Source of the DNA: CALITV01 sp964415795
GTDB taxonomy: Bacteria; UBP6; UBA1177; JAKLFG01
DNA: 64,000 nt
NCBI GenBank assembly: GCA_964415795.1
Contig: CAYQBN010000007.1
Span: 1-64,000, forward strand
Reading direction: 5' to 3'
In this document: in pieces, positions 50,787 to 59,900 of the stretch
How the letters are laid out: every line of letters starts with the position of its first letter
Numbering within the stretch: the first letter of the stretch is position 1
The notes under the pieces: model-generated
The model's input: only the letters and a program-made list of their open reading frames with translations
Database searches by the model: none
Told to the model about the DNA's origin: nothing
Made by a program: the position numbers and the translations under genes

Positions 50787-52057
50787 CCGTCCTTCTGACA
50801 CAGGCGAGCAAGGTCCTCGAAAAAGGCAGGGTACGATTTGGCGACCGCGGAGGCGCCGCGTATCGTGATCGGGCCAAACCGAAGCGCCGCTATCGCCACC
50901 GCCATGGCGATGCGGTGATCACCACGGGCATCGAGGGTTACCGTTCCATTGTTTGGCCGCACCGCGAGTGACGGAATCACAAGGTCATTTCCTTCTATTT
51001 GTATCTGTGCTCCCATTTTGGAAAACTCTTCTTGAAGCACCGTCGCACGATCGCTCTCTTTGTGGCGAAGGCGGGAAACGCCGGTGAGCCGCGAGACGCC
51101 GGAAGCAGTGAGCGCAAGCGCCGTGAGCACGGGGAAAAGGTCGGGCGCATCGGTGAGATCGACAGTGAATGAACGGAGCGGCCGCGCGGTGATGGTAATC
51201 TTTCCCTGCCCGCATTCCACCCGAGCACCTGCCTCACGCAACACCTCGAGCACGAGGCTGTCAGCCTGTCGAGAAGGAATCGAAAGCCCCTGCACGGTGA
51301 CAGTTCCCGCGACCGCACCTGCCACGAGCAACGCCGCCGCGCTCGACCAATCACCTTCCACCACATAGTGACCGGGCCGGTACCGCTGGCCTCCCGGAAT
51401 GATGAACCGATCGCCCTCTTCCCATAGTACGGTGATACCGAACGAGGCGAGGACATCGAGAGTCATCGCCACATAGGGGCGGCTCGTGAGACCGGCGACC
51501 GTAAGTACCGAATCTTTCTCGGCACAGGGAAGCGCCATGAGAAGGCCGGTGAGCCCCTGAGAACTGATGCTTCCATCCACCACGGCTTCTCCGCCTCGCA
51601 ACGGACCATGCACGGTGATCGGCGGAAAACCGCCGGCCGTCTCGCACCGGGCGCCGAGCGTCGCAAGCGGCGCCACCAGCATCGAAACCGGTCGTTTGAG
51701 AAGCGATCCCTCTGCAGTAAGCCGCACCGATTGGTCGGCAAGCGCAGCGATTGGAGCGAACATCCGGAGTGCCAGTCCCGACTCACCACAGTGAACGGGC
51801 GTACCCGAGGGGACAAGACCGCCACGTATGACAAGCCTCTCCTCCTGATGAGATATGACCCGTGCACCGAGGGCGACCGCAGCACCGAGCGCCGCGCGCG
51901 TATCGTCACACAGGCCCCCGGCGGTTAGTACTGTCTCGCCGGCGGCAAGAAGCGCCGCCGCGGTCGCGCGCTGAAAGTAGCTCTTCGAGGGGGGAGCAGT
52001 AACGGCGCCGTTGACCGTCCCCGGAACAATAACCACCGGAGTATCGTCCACGCTCAT
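50783..52057 (-). CDS. aroA: 3-phosphoshikimate 1-carboxyvinyltransferase
   Basis: 424 residues. EPSP synthase joins shikimate-3-phosphate and PEP. Motifs: APPSKSYFQRA, HCGESGLALRMF, the SSQGLTGLLMALP region, RLRHKESDRATVL, GDHRIAMAVAIAAL and AVAKSYPAFFEDL. The start lies 9 nt downstream of the SPASM radical SAM gene, so they are likely cotranscribed. No other shikimate-pathway gene in the window. Confidence 0.95.
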   Translation of the reverse strand: MSVDDTPVVIVPGTVNGAVTAPPSKSYFQRATAAALLAAGETVLTAGGLCDDTRAALGAAVALGARVISHQEERLVIRGGLVPSGTPVHCGESGLALRMFAPIAALADQSVRLTAEGSLLKRPVSMLVAPLATLGARCETAGGFPPITVHGPLRGGEAVVDGSISSQGLTGLLMALPCAEKDSVLTVAGLTSRPYVAMTLDVLASFGITVLWEEGDRFIIPGGQRYRPGHYVVEGDWSSAAALLVAGAVAGTVTVQGLSIPSRQADSLVLEVLREAGARVECGQGKITITARPLRSFTVDLTDAPDLFPVLTALALTASGVSRLTGVSRLRHKESDRATVLQEEFSKMGAQIQIEGNDLVIPSLAVRPNNGTVTLDARGDHRIAMAVAIAALRFGPITIRGASAVAKSYPAFFEDLARLCQKDG

Positions 52058-52066
52058 GACGCCCCG

Positions 52067-53119
52067 CTACTCGGTAACGACAGTAAACGGGCACTGAGGA
52101 TCGTCTTCAAGAGGATCCCCTCCCAGTGCCGCGACGAGTGCCCGACATCCGACACACCCTTCATAGCCGCATTTTCCACACGATTTTCCCTTCAATCGGG
52201 ACACAACGACCATCGGATCATAGGTGGCGAGCCGGTCGAGCACCACCGTCATCGGATCGCGGGGAATTTGCGCCACCGCATGGGGAAAACGCCGACACGG
52301 GTACACGGAACCGTCAGGCATGAGCGCCATCGAAGAGCGGCCGAGATTGCAGAGCGCTCCGCGGAGCGGCTCCTCGCCGCTAGCGGGGTTGGTAGTAACC
52401 CAAAAGGCACGGTAGGGCAGAAGGTCACGCCACTCGGCGTCGCTGCCGGTCTCGCGGCAAATCGCTTCAAGCACCGCGCGCCACTCTAGCGGTCGGAGAA
52501 CCTGCGCCACATCACGGCCCTGAGCAAGCGGCACATAGCGCTCGAAGATGACGCCCGCGACGCCGAGCGACCGGGCAAGCGCGCAGATCCCCGGAACGGC
52601 ATCGGCGTTCGCGCGTTGGAGCGTCGCCATGAGGACGACCGGTTTTCCCGTCGCCACGAAGCGAGGGATGTTCTCCATCGCCGCAGTAAAGTGGCCGACG
52701 CCACGGATCGCATCGTTCACTGTCGGCTCATGCGACTCGAGAGATATTTTCATCATCGAAAGACGATCGAGCGACGTAATACCGCGCAGGACGCCATCGT
52801 CGCATACGGTCCCATTGGTGATGATGTTGAGTTCGCCGAGGTTCGAAAAGCGAGACAGAGCCGCAAGGAGATCGAAGATGCCGGGAAAGACGAGCGGCTC
52901 ACCGCCGGTCACATTCACCGACACTTCTCCGGAAAAGAAGGAGAAGACATGCTCGGCCATGGCAACGAGCGCCTGCAGTGACGGCTCCCGCGACGCATCG
53001 AAGCGTTCCTGATAGCAGTGCCGGCACCGCCGGTTACAGCGGTCGGTAATATGCCACTGAAAACCGAACGATCCTTCTTCCTTCGGCCAGTTCTCCCGAC
53101 ACACCGGTACATGCTCCAT
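52067..53119 (-). CDS. Radical SAM/SPASM domain protein
   Basis: 350 residues from MEHVPVCREN. Radical SAM cluster CNRRCRHC (C28, C32, C35) in WHITDRCNRRCRHCYQE, GGEPLVFPGIFDLL and FISLESHE-type strand (MKISLESHEPTVNDAIRG). The C-terminal SPASM region has CNLGRSSMALMPDGSVYPCRRFP and the Cys-rich SCGKCGYEGCVGC, ligands for extra iron-sulfur clusters. Such enzymes mature peptides or proteins. The promoter at 53144-53171 ends 24 nt before this ATG and excludes the longer upstream start. No obvious precursor peptide lies next to it. Confidence 0.87.
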   Translation of the reverse strand: MEHVPVCRENWPKEEGSFGFQWHITDRCNRRCRHCYQERFDASREPSLQALVAMAEHVFSFFSGEVSVNVTGGEPLVFPGIFDLLAALSRFSNLGELNIITNGTVCDDGVLRGITSLDRLSMMKISLESHEPTVNDAIRGVGHFTAAMENIPRFVATGKPVVLMATLQRANADAVPGICALARSLGVAGVIFERYVPLAQGRDVAQVLRPLEWRAVLEAICRETGSDAEWRDLLPYRAFWVTTNPASGEEPLRGALCNLGRSSMALMPDGSVYPCRRFPHAVAQIPRDPMTVVLDRLATYDPMVVVSRLKGKSCGKCGYEGCVGCRALVAALGGDPLEDDPQCPFTVVTE

Positions 53120-53143
53120 TTCAGCCAGTCGTTCACGGCGCTT

Positions 53144-53171
53144 ACTGTAACGCGAGAACACACAAAAGCAA
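53144..53171 (-). promoter_or_regulatory. sigma-70 type promoter for the SPASM protein and aroA
   Basis: Read on minus: TTGCTT (53171-53166), 16-nt spacer, TACAGT (53149-53144). Confidence 0.5.
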
Positions 53172-53255
53172 CCACCCCGATGGACCATCCGAGGAAGATT
53201 TTTTGACAACAGCACTGTTTTTCGGAAAATAAAACATTGTCTGATGGAGAGTCCT

Positions 53256-54335
53256 ATGGAAAGCGAGCGAAAATTCCGGCTGGTCAACGACGAGCGGATC
53301 TACACCTTCGAAGAGATTGCAGAAAAGATTCTCTCCGCAGAAATTTCGTGTGACACCCTTATCTGGGAGCCGGCACTTCCCAACTGGGTGAAGGTCTGCG
53401 ATTATCCCGATTTTACGGAAGTGCTCGCCGAGCGGGAGCGTCTCGCCCAAGAGGCGCTTGCCAAGGCGATGGGCACCGATAAAGAGTCGATCGAACGAAA
53501 AGAGATGAGATCCCTCTTCGAGGATGTCGAACGCGAGAAACAGCGCCTTGCGTTCTCTCATACTCCATGGCTTCGCTGGACGGTGACCGTGTTCGCCTGC
53601 ACCGCGATGATCGCATCGACCGCCAAGTTCCTCTATACGCTCTTCTACACCACGGAAGGACAACAACTTCTCGGGACCGTCATTGAAGACGTGCCGGAAG
53701 AAACGATAGATATCGAAAAGGTTCGCATGGCATCGGGCGTTACGAAGCTCGACGAAGTGAAGGGCATCACCATCAAGAAGGTCGAGAAGAAGCAGGAAAA
53801 GGACCTTCTTGCCGTGGTTATCGCCGAAATGAAAGCTGAGGAAGATGCCGAAAAGAAACAAGCCTCCGCTCCGAACGCCACCGCAAAGGAGGAAAAGAAA
53901 AAACTGGTCAGTCTCTTCGACAAGGTCTCTGACGAGGAAGTGGAGCAGTTCCGCCGCGCGCTTCTCGCAAAGACCGGCTATAGCGGCTCGAAGAACGCTA
54001 TCGTGAAGGACAATGCCGCAAAAATGGCGGCGCTTCCCGAGGAACTCTCCTCGAAACAGGTCGCAGCGGTCGTCAAAGAACACTCGAACTCGACCATCGC
54101 CTACTGTTACAACAAGTCGCTCAAACTCGATGCCTCGCTTTCAGGTAAACTCGAGGTGACCGTGAGCGTCCTCGGTAATGGCCGCGTCGCCAAGGTCGAG
54201 ACCACCACCCAAAAGTTCAAAGGAACCAACCTCGAGCGCTGCGTGAAGGACCTCATAAAGAAAAAGTGGGTCTTTCCCGAATTCAATGGGACCGTGACCG
54301 AAGTAACAATACCGTTCGTGCTCTCGTCCGAATGA
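53256..54335 (+). CDS. GYF-like / transmembrane / AgmX-PglI C-terminal domain protein
   Basis: 359 residues from ATG 53256 (GGAG 6 nt upstream). Residues 5-60 resemble a bacterial GYF_2 domain (FRLVNDERIYTFEEIAEKI...LIWEPALPNWVKVCD). One transmembrane helix follows (about 104-128, WTVTVFACTAMIASTAKFLYTL), then a Lys/Glu-rich linker. The end is an AgmX/PglI-type TonB-like domain: IAYCYNKSLKLDASLSGKLEVTVSVLGNGRVAKVET...LERCVKDLIKKKWVFPEFNGTVTEVTIPF. The architecture is typical of myxobacterial gliding and envelope proteins. It may link cytoplasm and periplasm. First gene of the ECF sigma operon. Confidence 0.82.
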   Translation: MESERKFRLVNDERIYTFEEIAEKILSAEISCDTLIWEPALPNWVKVCDYPDFTEVLAERERLAQEALAKAMGTDKESIERKEMRSLFEDVEREKQRLAFSHTPWLRWTVTVFACTAMIASTAKFLYTLFYTTEGQQLLGTVIEDVPEETIDIEKVRMASGVTKLDEVKGITIKKVEKKQEKDLLAVVIAEMKAEEDAEKKQASAPNATAKEEKKKLVSLFDKVSDEEVEQFRRALLAKTGYSGSKNAIVKDNAAKMAALPEELSSKQVAAVVKEHSNSTIAYCYNKSLKLDASLSGKLEVTVSVLGNGRVAKVETTTQKFKGTNLERCVKDLIKKKWVFPEFNGTVTEVTIPFVLSSE

Positions 54336-54370
54336 TCCGTTCCGCAGGCAATAACGGAGAAACACTGAGC

Positions 54371-54970
54371 ATGTCGGCGCACCTCAATGACGAACGAGAA
54401 CTCGTTGCTGCGGCACGTGCCGGTGACGTGCGCGCTTTCGAGACACTCGTGCGACGCCACTATGCGACGCTCTACCGTTTTGCTCTGGGAATAACGCATG
54501 GAAACGAGGCTGAGGCAAGCGATCTTCTCCAGGAGGCGCTCGTCAAAGCCTTCCTCGCGATGGGCTGTTTCGAGGGAAGATCGAGTTTCCCTTCATGGCT
54601 CTGGCGCATCATTCGGAACGAATATACCGACCACCTCCGGCGAACCCATGGGGAATCTACCCCAATCGACCAGATCGAACACCTTCCCGATCATAGCGAA
54701 GACCCTGAAGAGGCCGCCCTCGCCGAAGAACGGCGACAGATACTCTGGCGCCTGCTCGCCGCCTTACCGGAGATCTTTGCCGACGTCATCATCCTCGTGG
54801 AGATCATGGGCCTCTCTTACGAAGAAGCAGCCGAATATCTTGGGATTCCGATTGGATCGGTACGGAGCCGTCTTTCCCGAGCCCGCGAGCGACTCGCCAA
54901 ACTGGCGGCACAAGAACGGGAACTTTTTACGCGGCTGGCGCGTCTTACGGAACGAGGAGGTCGGGTATGA
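54371..54970 (+). CDS. ECF-type RNA polymerase sigma factor
   Basis: 199 residues. Region 2: FETLVRRHYATLYRFALGITHGNEAEASDLLQEALVKAFLAM, with the WLWRIIRNEYTDHLRR segment. Region 4: LPEIFADVIILVEIMGLSYEEAAEYLGIPIGSVRSRLSRARERL, a helix-turn-helix. A GGAG lies about 11 nt before ATG 54371; the alternative ATG at 54332 overlaps the upstream stop by 4 nt and would add 13 residues. Its stop overlaps the anti-sigma candidate by 4 nt. Confidence 0.9.
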   Translation: MSAHLNDERELVAAARAGDVRAFETLVRRHYATLYRFALGITHGNEAEASDLLQEALVKAFLAMGCFEGRSSFPSWLWRIIRNEYTDHLRRTHGESTPIDQIEHLPDHSEDPEEAALAEERRQILWRLLAALPEIFADVIILVEIMGLSYEEAAEYLGIPIGSVRSRLSRARERLAKLAAQERELFTRLARLTERGGRV

Positions 54971-55602
54971 AAGACGAACGAAAAAATCAGGCGGAACGGC
55001 TCGTCGCCGACCTCCTTTCTTTTTCGAAGCTCCCCCAGAAACCGCTTCCCGACGATTTCGAAGCGACACTTCATCGGCGGCTCGTCGAAGCGGCGGCGAC
55101 ACATCCTCGACCGAAACAAGAAAGCAGTTTCCGCCTCATGATGCGGCCGCTCTTCATCGCAGGAGCATTCACCGCTGTGTTCTTTCTGGGTCTCATGATC
55201 GGGCGGATGCTGCCCGCTCCCCGCACTGTCGAACCTGAGCAGATACCGCTCGCTGATCGGAGCACTCCGACACCGGCACCAGTGGTTGCCGCGAAGACAG
55301 TGGTCCAGCGCGGTGAACCGGTCACCATTCGCCTTGTGTACGAATCGGCGAAAGATATTGAAGAGGTACGCTTTACCGTGGTGCTCGATGAGGGGGTTCG
55401 TTTCCGCGCGAACGATCCCGATATCGCGTCACAGCGCGAATTGGCATGGAAAGGATCGCTCACCGCAGGACGCAACGAGATACCAATCGTCGTGACGGTG
55501 GAAGAGGCGGGAGAACGCACCATTCGCGCCCTTGCCCAATTCAACGGTACCACACTCGAACAGGTGGTCACCCTCGTCGCCAAGGAGACTCCTCATGCGT
55601 AG
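54967..55602 (+). CDS. Membrane-anchored anti-sigma factor candidate
   Basis: 211 residues. Short cytoplasmic N-terminus (about 60 residues, DDFEATLHRRLVEAA), one transmembrane helix (PLFIAGAFTAVFFLGLMIGRML) and a periplasmic beta-sandwich-like domain (VVQRGEPVTIRLVYESAKDIEEVRFTVVLDEGV). The position right after an ECF sigma gene with a 4-nt overlap is the main reason for the call. The usual HxxxCxxC zinc motif is absent. Confidence 0.7.
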   Translation: MKDERKNQAERLVADLLSFSKLPQKPLPDDFEATLHRRLVEAAATHPRPKQESSFRLMMRPLFIAGAFTAVFFLGLMIGRMLPAPRTVEPEQIPLADRSTPTPAPVVAAKTVVQRGEPVTIRLVYESAKDIEEVRFTVVLDEGVRFRANDPDIASQRELAWKGSLTAGRNEIPIVVTVEEAGERTIRALAQFNGTTLEQVVTLVAKETPHA

Positions 55603-55876
55603 CCTCGTCCTCATAGGGTTCTTTTTCCTTCTCTTCCCGCTCTTCCCTATCACGGCGGGCGATCCGGCAGTGGTTACCCCTTCGACCGAGATCGAGCCGG
55701 GAAAGGAGGTCCCCGACTGGGAAGCGCGCTTCCAAAAGCGGGAGGAAAAGAAAGAGGACAAAGAGCAACGCAGGGAAGTGAGAAAAGAACGCAAGCGCGA
55801 CGAAGCGGACGAAAAGCGCGAACAAAAGAAAGAACAGCGCCGCGAGATGCGCAAAGACCATCGCGAACACCGGTAG
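55595..55876 (+). CDS. Small exported, highly charged protein
   Basis: 93 residues. Signal peptide MRSLVLIGFFFLLFPLFPITAG, then from about residue 45 almost only K, R, E and D (KREEKKEDKEQRREVRKERKRDEADEKREQKKEQRR), predicting a charged helix. It overlaps the end of the anti-sigma gene by 8 nt and is followed 12 nt later by the barrel gene. Similar in kind to the exported Lys/Glu protein at 38569, and to Spy/Skp-like periplasmic helical proteins only in composition. Confidence 0.7.
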   Translation: MRSLVLIGFFFLLFPLFPITAGDPAVVTPSTEIEPGKEVPDWEARFQKREEKKEDKEQRREVRKERKRDEADEKREQKKEQRREMRKDHREHR

Positions 55877-55888
55877 GAACCGATTCTC

Positions 55889-56881
55889 ATGCCGTTCCGC
55901 GCTCTGATACGATCTTTCATGCTTATCGTGTCTCTTATCTGCTTTTCCCCTCTCCTCCCTGCTGCATCACTCGAAGGAGACATCGCGTTCGGGGGTTCCT
56001 ACAACACCAACGCAGGACTTCTTTCGTCGGATGAGCTTGCGGCGGCAGACCGCGTCGCCCGAACGAACCGCGCTTTCGGCGCCGATCTCGACGCCCTGCT
56101 CTCCCTCTCGTTCACCGACCTTTTCGCTATCGAATACTCCCTTTTTACCACCGTTACGCCGCCCGACATCACCTCCTCGTTCTGGTATCACTCACTCGCC
56201 TTTTCGTTTTCACATGAACTTACGGAGGTAGACATCGAGTACGGCATCGAGGTTGGTCATCTCATGATCGGTTTCGAGAATCGTACGATCGATCCGCAAC
56301 TGTTCCTGAATCTCTTCTGGTACGCCGACGACCACCTTTCCTACTACCTCACATCTTCCCTCTCCTATGTGGTTGGACTTTCCGAGACCTACGACTATTT
56401 CACGGCGCCGGGTGGCCGCATCGAGAACGGTATCTACTGGTATCCGGTCTCCGAGAATCGCAGTTTCCTTTCACTCGGCATCGGAGAACGGCTTTTTTTC
56501 TTCGGTGAGGAGTATCTCGCCCCCGAGGAGGATCTTCCGCCGGTGTGGTCACAGCACGGTTTTTCCGAGACCTATGCTCGGCTCAAGGGGAAATTCTTCT
56601 ACGAAGGATTCAGCGCTGAGGCGGTAGCACGCTACGGCCTTTTCTACTACCTTGCCAACGACCGCTGGACCCTCAAGGGAGGTACTTATACGAAGCGGCG
56701 TATCGATCACACGATCCGACTGAAAGCAACGATCGAATACCGTTTCACCGATTTCTTTTCTCTCCTCGGCTACTACCAGTACCAGCGCCTTTTCTCCTCG
56801 ATAGGAACCGAACCGACCGACTACCACGACCTTTCCTACGATCAGCACCTCGCGGGAGCCATGGTGCGATTCGTGTTCTAG
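55889..56881 (+). CDS. Outer-membrane beta-barrel protein of the ECF operon
   Basis: 330 residues. Signal peptide MPFRALIRSFMLIVSLICFSPLLPAAS. The rest is dominated by amphipathic aromatic-rich strands (IAFGGSYNTNAGLL, LSYYLTSSLSYVVGLSETYDYF, RLKATIEYRFTDFFSLLGYYQYQRLFS) and ends in Phe (GAMVRFVF), the classic barrel C-terminus. Closing gene of the five-gene operon; its product could be what the sigma factor monitors or controls. Confidence 0.78.
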   Translation: MPFRALIRSFMLIVSLICFSPLLPAASLEGDIAFGGSYNTNAGLLSSDELAAADRVARTNRAFGADLDALLSLSFTDLFAIEYSLFTTVTPPDITSSFWYHSLAFSFSHELTEVDIEYGIEVGHLMIGFENRTIDPQLFLNLFWYADDHLSYYLTSSLSYVVGLSETYDYFTAPGGRIENGIYWYPVSENRSFLSLGIGERLFFFGEEYLAPEEDLPPVWSQHGFSETYARLKGKFFYEGFSAEAVARYGLFYYLANDRWTLKGGTYTKRRIDHTIRLKATIEYRFTDFFSLLGYYQYQRLFSSIGTEPTDYHDLSYDQHLAGAMVRFVF

Positions 56882-56904
56882 GTCGCTCCTAGTAAAATCT
56901 TCTC

Positions 56905-56934
56905 AAAAAGAAGGGCGGGCCCGAAGGCCCGCCC
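56905..56934 (-). terminator. Intrinsic terminator for the giant Ig-repeat gene
   Basis: A 9-bp GC stem (GGGCGGGCC / GGCCCGCCC, 56913-56934) with a CGAA loop on plus. On the minus strand it is followed by TTCTTTTT, fitting termination of the leftward gene ending at 56961. Confidence 0.85.
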
Positions 56935-56960
56935 GCATCGAGGCAGGAGGCACATAACCG

Positions 56961-59900
56961 TTACAAGGTTCCGGTAAAGAAGGTGCGGAGCTCTTCGACG
57001 AGCGGGTTGCCGTCGGTCCCGTGGACACCTTTCGTAACGACCACGCCGTACCGCACGCCCGGCGCAAAGGTACTGGTAGCGGTGAAGCGGACGACCGGGT
57101 AGCCGTCCACCGTTTCAAGGGTAAAGGCGCCCGCCAGTACGACACCGGTCTCGACTTCGTAGATGAAGATGGTCGTTTCGTCGGCCGTGAGCATGTCTAT
57201 CGCCTCGGAGAAGTAGAGGTCTATCACCTGCCCGCCCGCAAGGTCTATGTCGGCACAGAGCGGCACGGGTCCGAGATCGTCGCCACCGACGGTATCGAAG
57301 GCACTCGTGAAATCGGCGCCAAGCATGTTGCCGGCAAGGTCAGCAACTGTCCCCGCAACGGTGAGCGTGTAGACGGTCTCGTCGTGGAGATCGTTCGGGA
57401 GCGGGACGAAGGTGATGCGACGGTAGGAGTAATCGAGCGCCAGACAGCCAAACACGTCGTCCTCGGCATCGGCACCGCAGGCAGGCGGGGTGTCGCGGGT
57501 CACCCGGAACGATCCGTCGCTGGAGGTGGTGCTCCGCGTAATGGTCGCCACCCCGAGCGGCTCGCTTGCGGCAATCCGTACGGTGGCGTTCACGCTGACA
57601 CCGGCCGCGAAGTTGGCGGGAGAAACCGAGACGATCACCGGCGGCGTCTCTTCGACCTCGAACGAAACGGAGTAGGGAGCCGCGAGCGCGTTGCCGGCAG
57701 TATCAGTGATGCCGTCCATGGTGAGCGTGTAAGGATTGCCATACGAAACAAGCGGTGCGTTCGGTCTGATAACCACGAGCGTGTTCGTCACGCTGATCGT
57801 GGCGCCTATTGCCGTCCCATCGGTATCGGTGAGCGTCACGGTACTCCCCATCACGAACGAGGCAGGATCGACCGGTTCATTGAAAGAGACCATAAGCATC
57901 GTCCACGAGGCGATACCGGTCGCGCCGGCAAGAGATATCCATGCACCCGCCTCGTCCTGCCCGAGAGCGCCGGCAACGGTGGGCACCGTGGTCTCGACCG
58001 TATAGTTCCGCACATCGTCAGGGTCGGTAGAAGCGATCGTGTAGATGTTGGCGATCTGGTTCTTGCGGATCGTCAGTCTGACATCACCGGCACCCGCCCT
58101 CAGGAAACGGGTCGGATAGATCTCGGCGATATTACCGCTCTGTTCGGGAACAAAGTAGAGGGTAAAAGGCACCTGATCGATGAGCCGCCACGAGAGGCCA
58201 CTCTGATCCGCCGCGAACGGTCGATCGAGGATCGCGTGCGTCTCGTCCACGACCGTCACGATGGTGCGGCGACCGTTGTTCCCCGCCGTTCCGGAGCCGT
58301 AGGTCTCGATGACTTTCCCCTCGTCGCCAGCGGCGAATGTTCCTGCGGTCCCAACGGTGAACGAGGGGCTTCCCGCCACCACGGTACCGTTGGTACCTGA
58401 CTTATTAATTTGATCAAGATATACCGAGTACTCGTTGATACTCGCCGGTGCCATACTGTACCTGTGGTTGGAGCCGCCGTCAGGCCATTTGATGGTAAAG
58501 TGCTGATCGCCCCTTACTACGCTTCCGTCAGCCGGCGAAATGTTGAGTGTCCCATTAGGGGTGATGGCCGTCGTTGCGGGAGCATTACCGATGTCTCCCC
58601 ATGTCTTCGAAGCGGCGATGACCGGGTTGCCCCGGTAATCCCATACGCCACTCGTCACCGAGAGGGTCGCGTCAACCGCCCCATTGACGAGCGCCGGCAT
58701 CGGTATCACCATGAAGCTCAGCGGCTGGCTCGAATTCACCGCGAACAGCGCCGAGTTGATCTCCGATCCCTGCACCAGATAGATCGTCTCGTGGGTCAGA
58801 CTATCACGATAGAGGGCTCGCGACGAGATGATGAGTGGATTCTCAAGGACATTGGTCGCCGGTGCATCGGGCGAGAAGCGGAGATGGGTCTCGGGACTCG
58901 TGTAGAAGAGGTACCGCGAGATGCCGGCGAAGGGGTTACCGTTCGCGGCGCGCAGGAAGATCGAGGTATTGCGGTAGGTACGTCCCTTGATGATGAGCCG
59001 GTGGTAATCGCGATCGTCGGTGATGCGCCACCGGATGTCGCTTTCACCGACGGCGAAGGTGGTGTCGGTGGTGAGGGTGTTCGCTGCCTCGTTCACGCCG
59101 GTGATGAGAACTCGCCGCGTGTTACCCGACTGAAGACCGTAGAGGAAGAGGTACTTGCCCAGATCACGGTAGGTCGCGACCCGGTAGTTATCGCTGGTCG
59201 TCGGTATCGTGACCACATTCGATCCCGCCGTCACCGAGGCATGGAAACCGAGGTAATCGCTGTGATGTATCAGTTCCTTAGCGTGGGTCACATGGATCTC
59301 GGTGTCCTCGTTCTCGACGGTGATCGTAAGATCGGCGGGGTTCCAGTAACGCGCCCAGTTGAGATCGGTCACCGAGGCGCTGAAGGTGACGCCGCTCAGC
59401 GTGACGGTCCGATCGTCGATGACCGTTTCGATGAGGTAGAGCCCGTCGTTCTCTTCCGTGCCGAAGATCTCTATCATCTTGCCTTCGTCGCGCCCGAGGA
59501 GGAAGGTGCCCCGCTTGGCGACGGCAAATTGAGAGGATGCGGCGGTCACCGCACCGTCGATCCCCCGATCGTCCTCGAGGAGAAGGGTGTCGCCGTTCGC
59601 CGAGGTCGGGTCTATCTTTTCACGGAAGGAAATGACGAATTCGGCATTGACCGGAACCTCGTCGGCACCGCTCAGGTTGGTGAGCCCGACGACCGCGTTG
59701 CGGTACTTGACGCTGAGGATCGCGATGCTCGGCGGCGTCGAGAAGGTGTGCAGGAATTCGTCGCCGCCACTCATCGCTTCCACATGGAGCGGGTTGTCGT
59801 TCCAGTTCGCGTTGCGGATGTAGGTAGAGACATGAACGGTGAACTCGGTGTTGAGCGGCAGGGAGAACTGGGGATCTCCCGACTTCTCGCCGCACGAGTA

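Noticed and set aside
53205..53255. TTGACA at 53209 as promoter of the AgmX/PglI operon
   Set aside because: The -35 is good, but at 16-18 nt only a poor -10 exists and TAAAAC lies 21 nt away.
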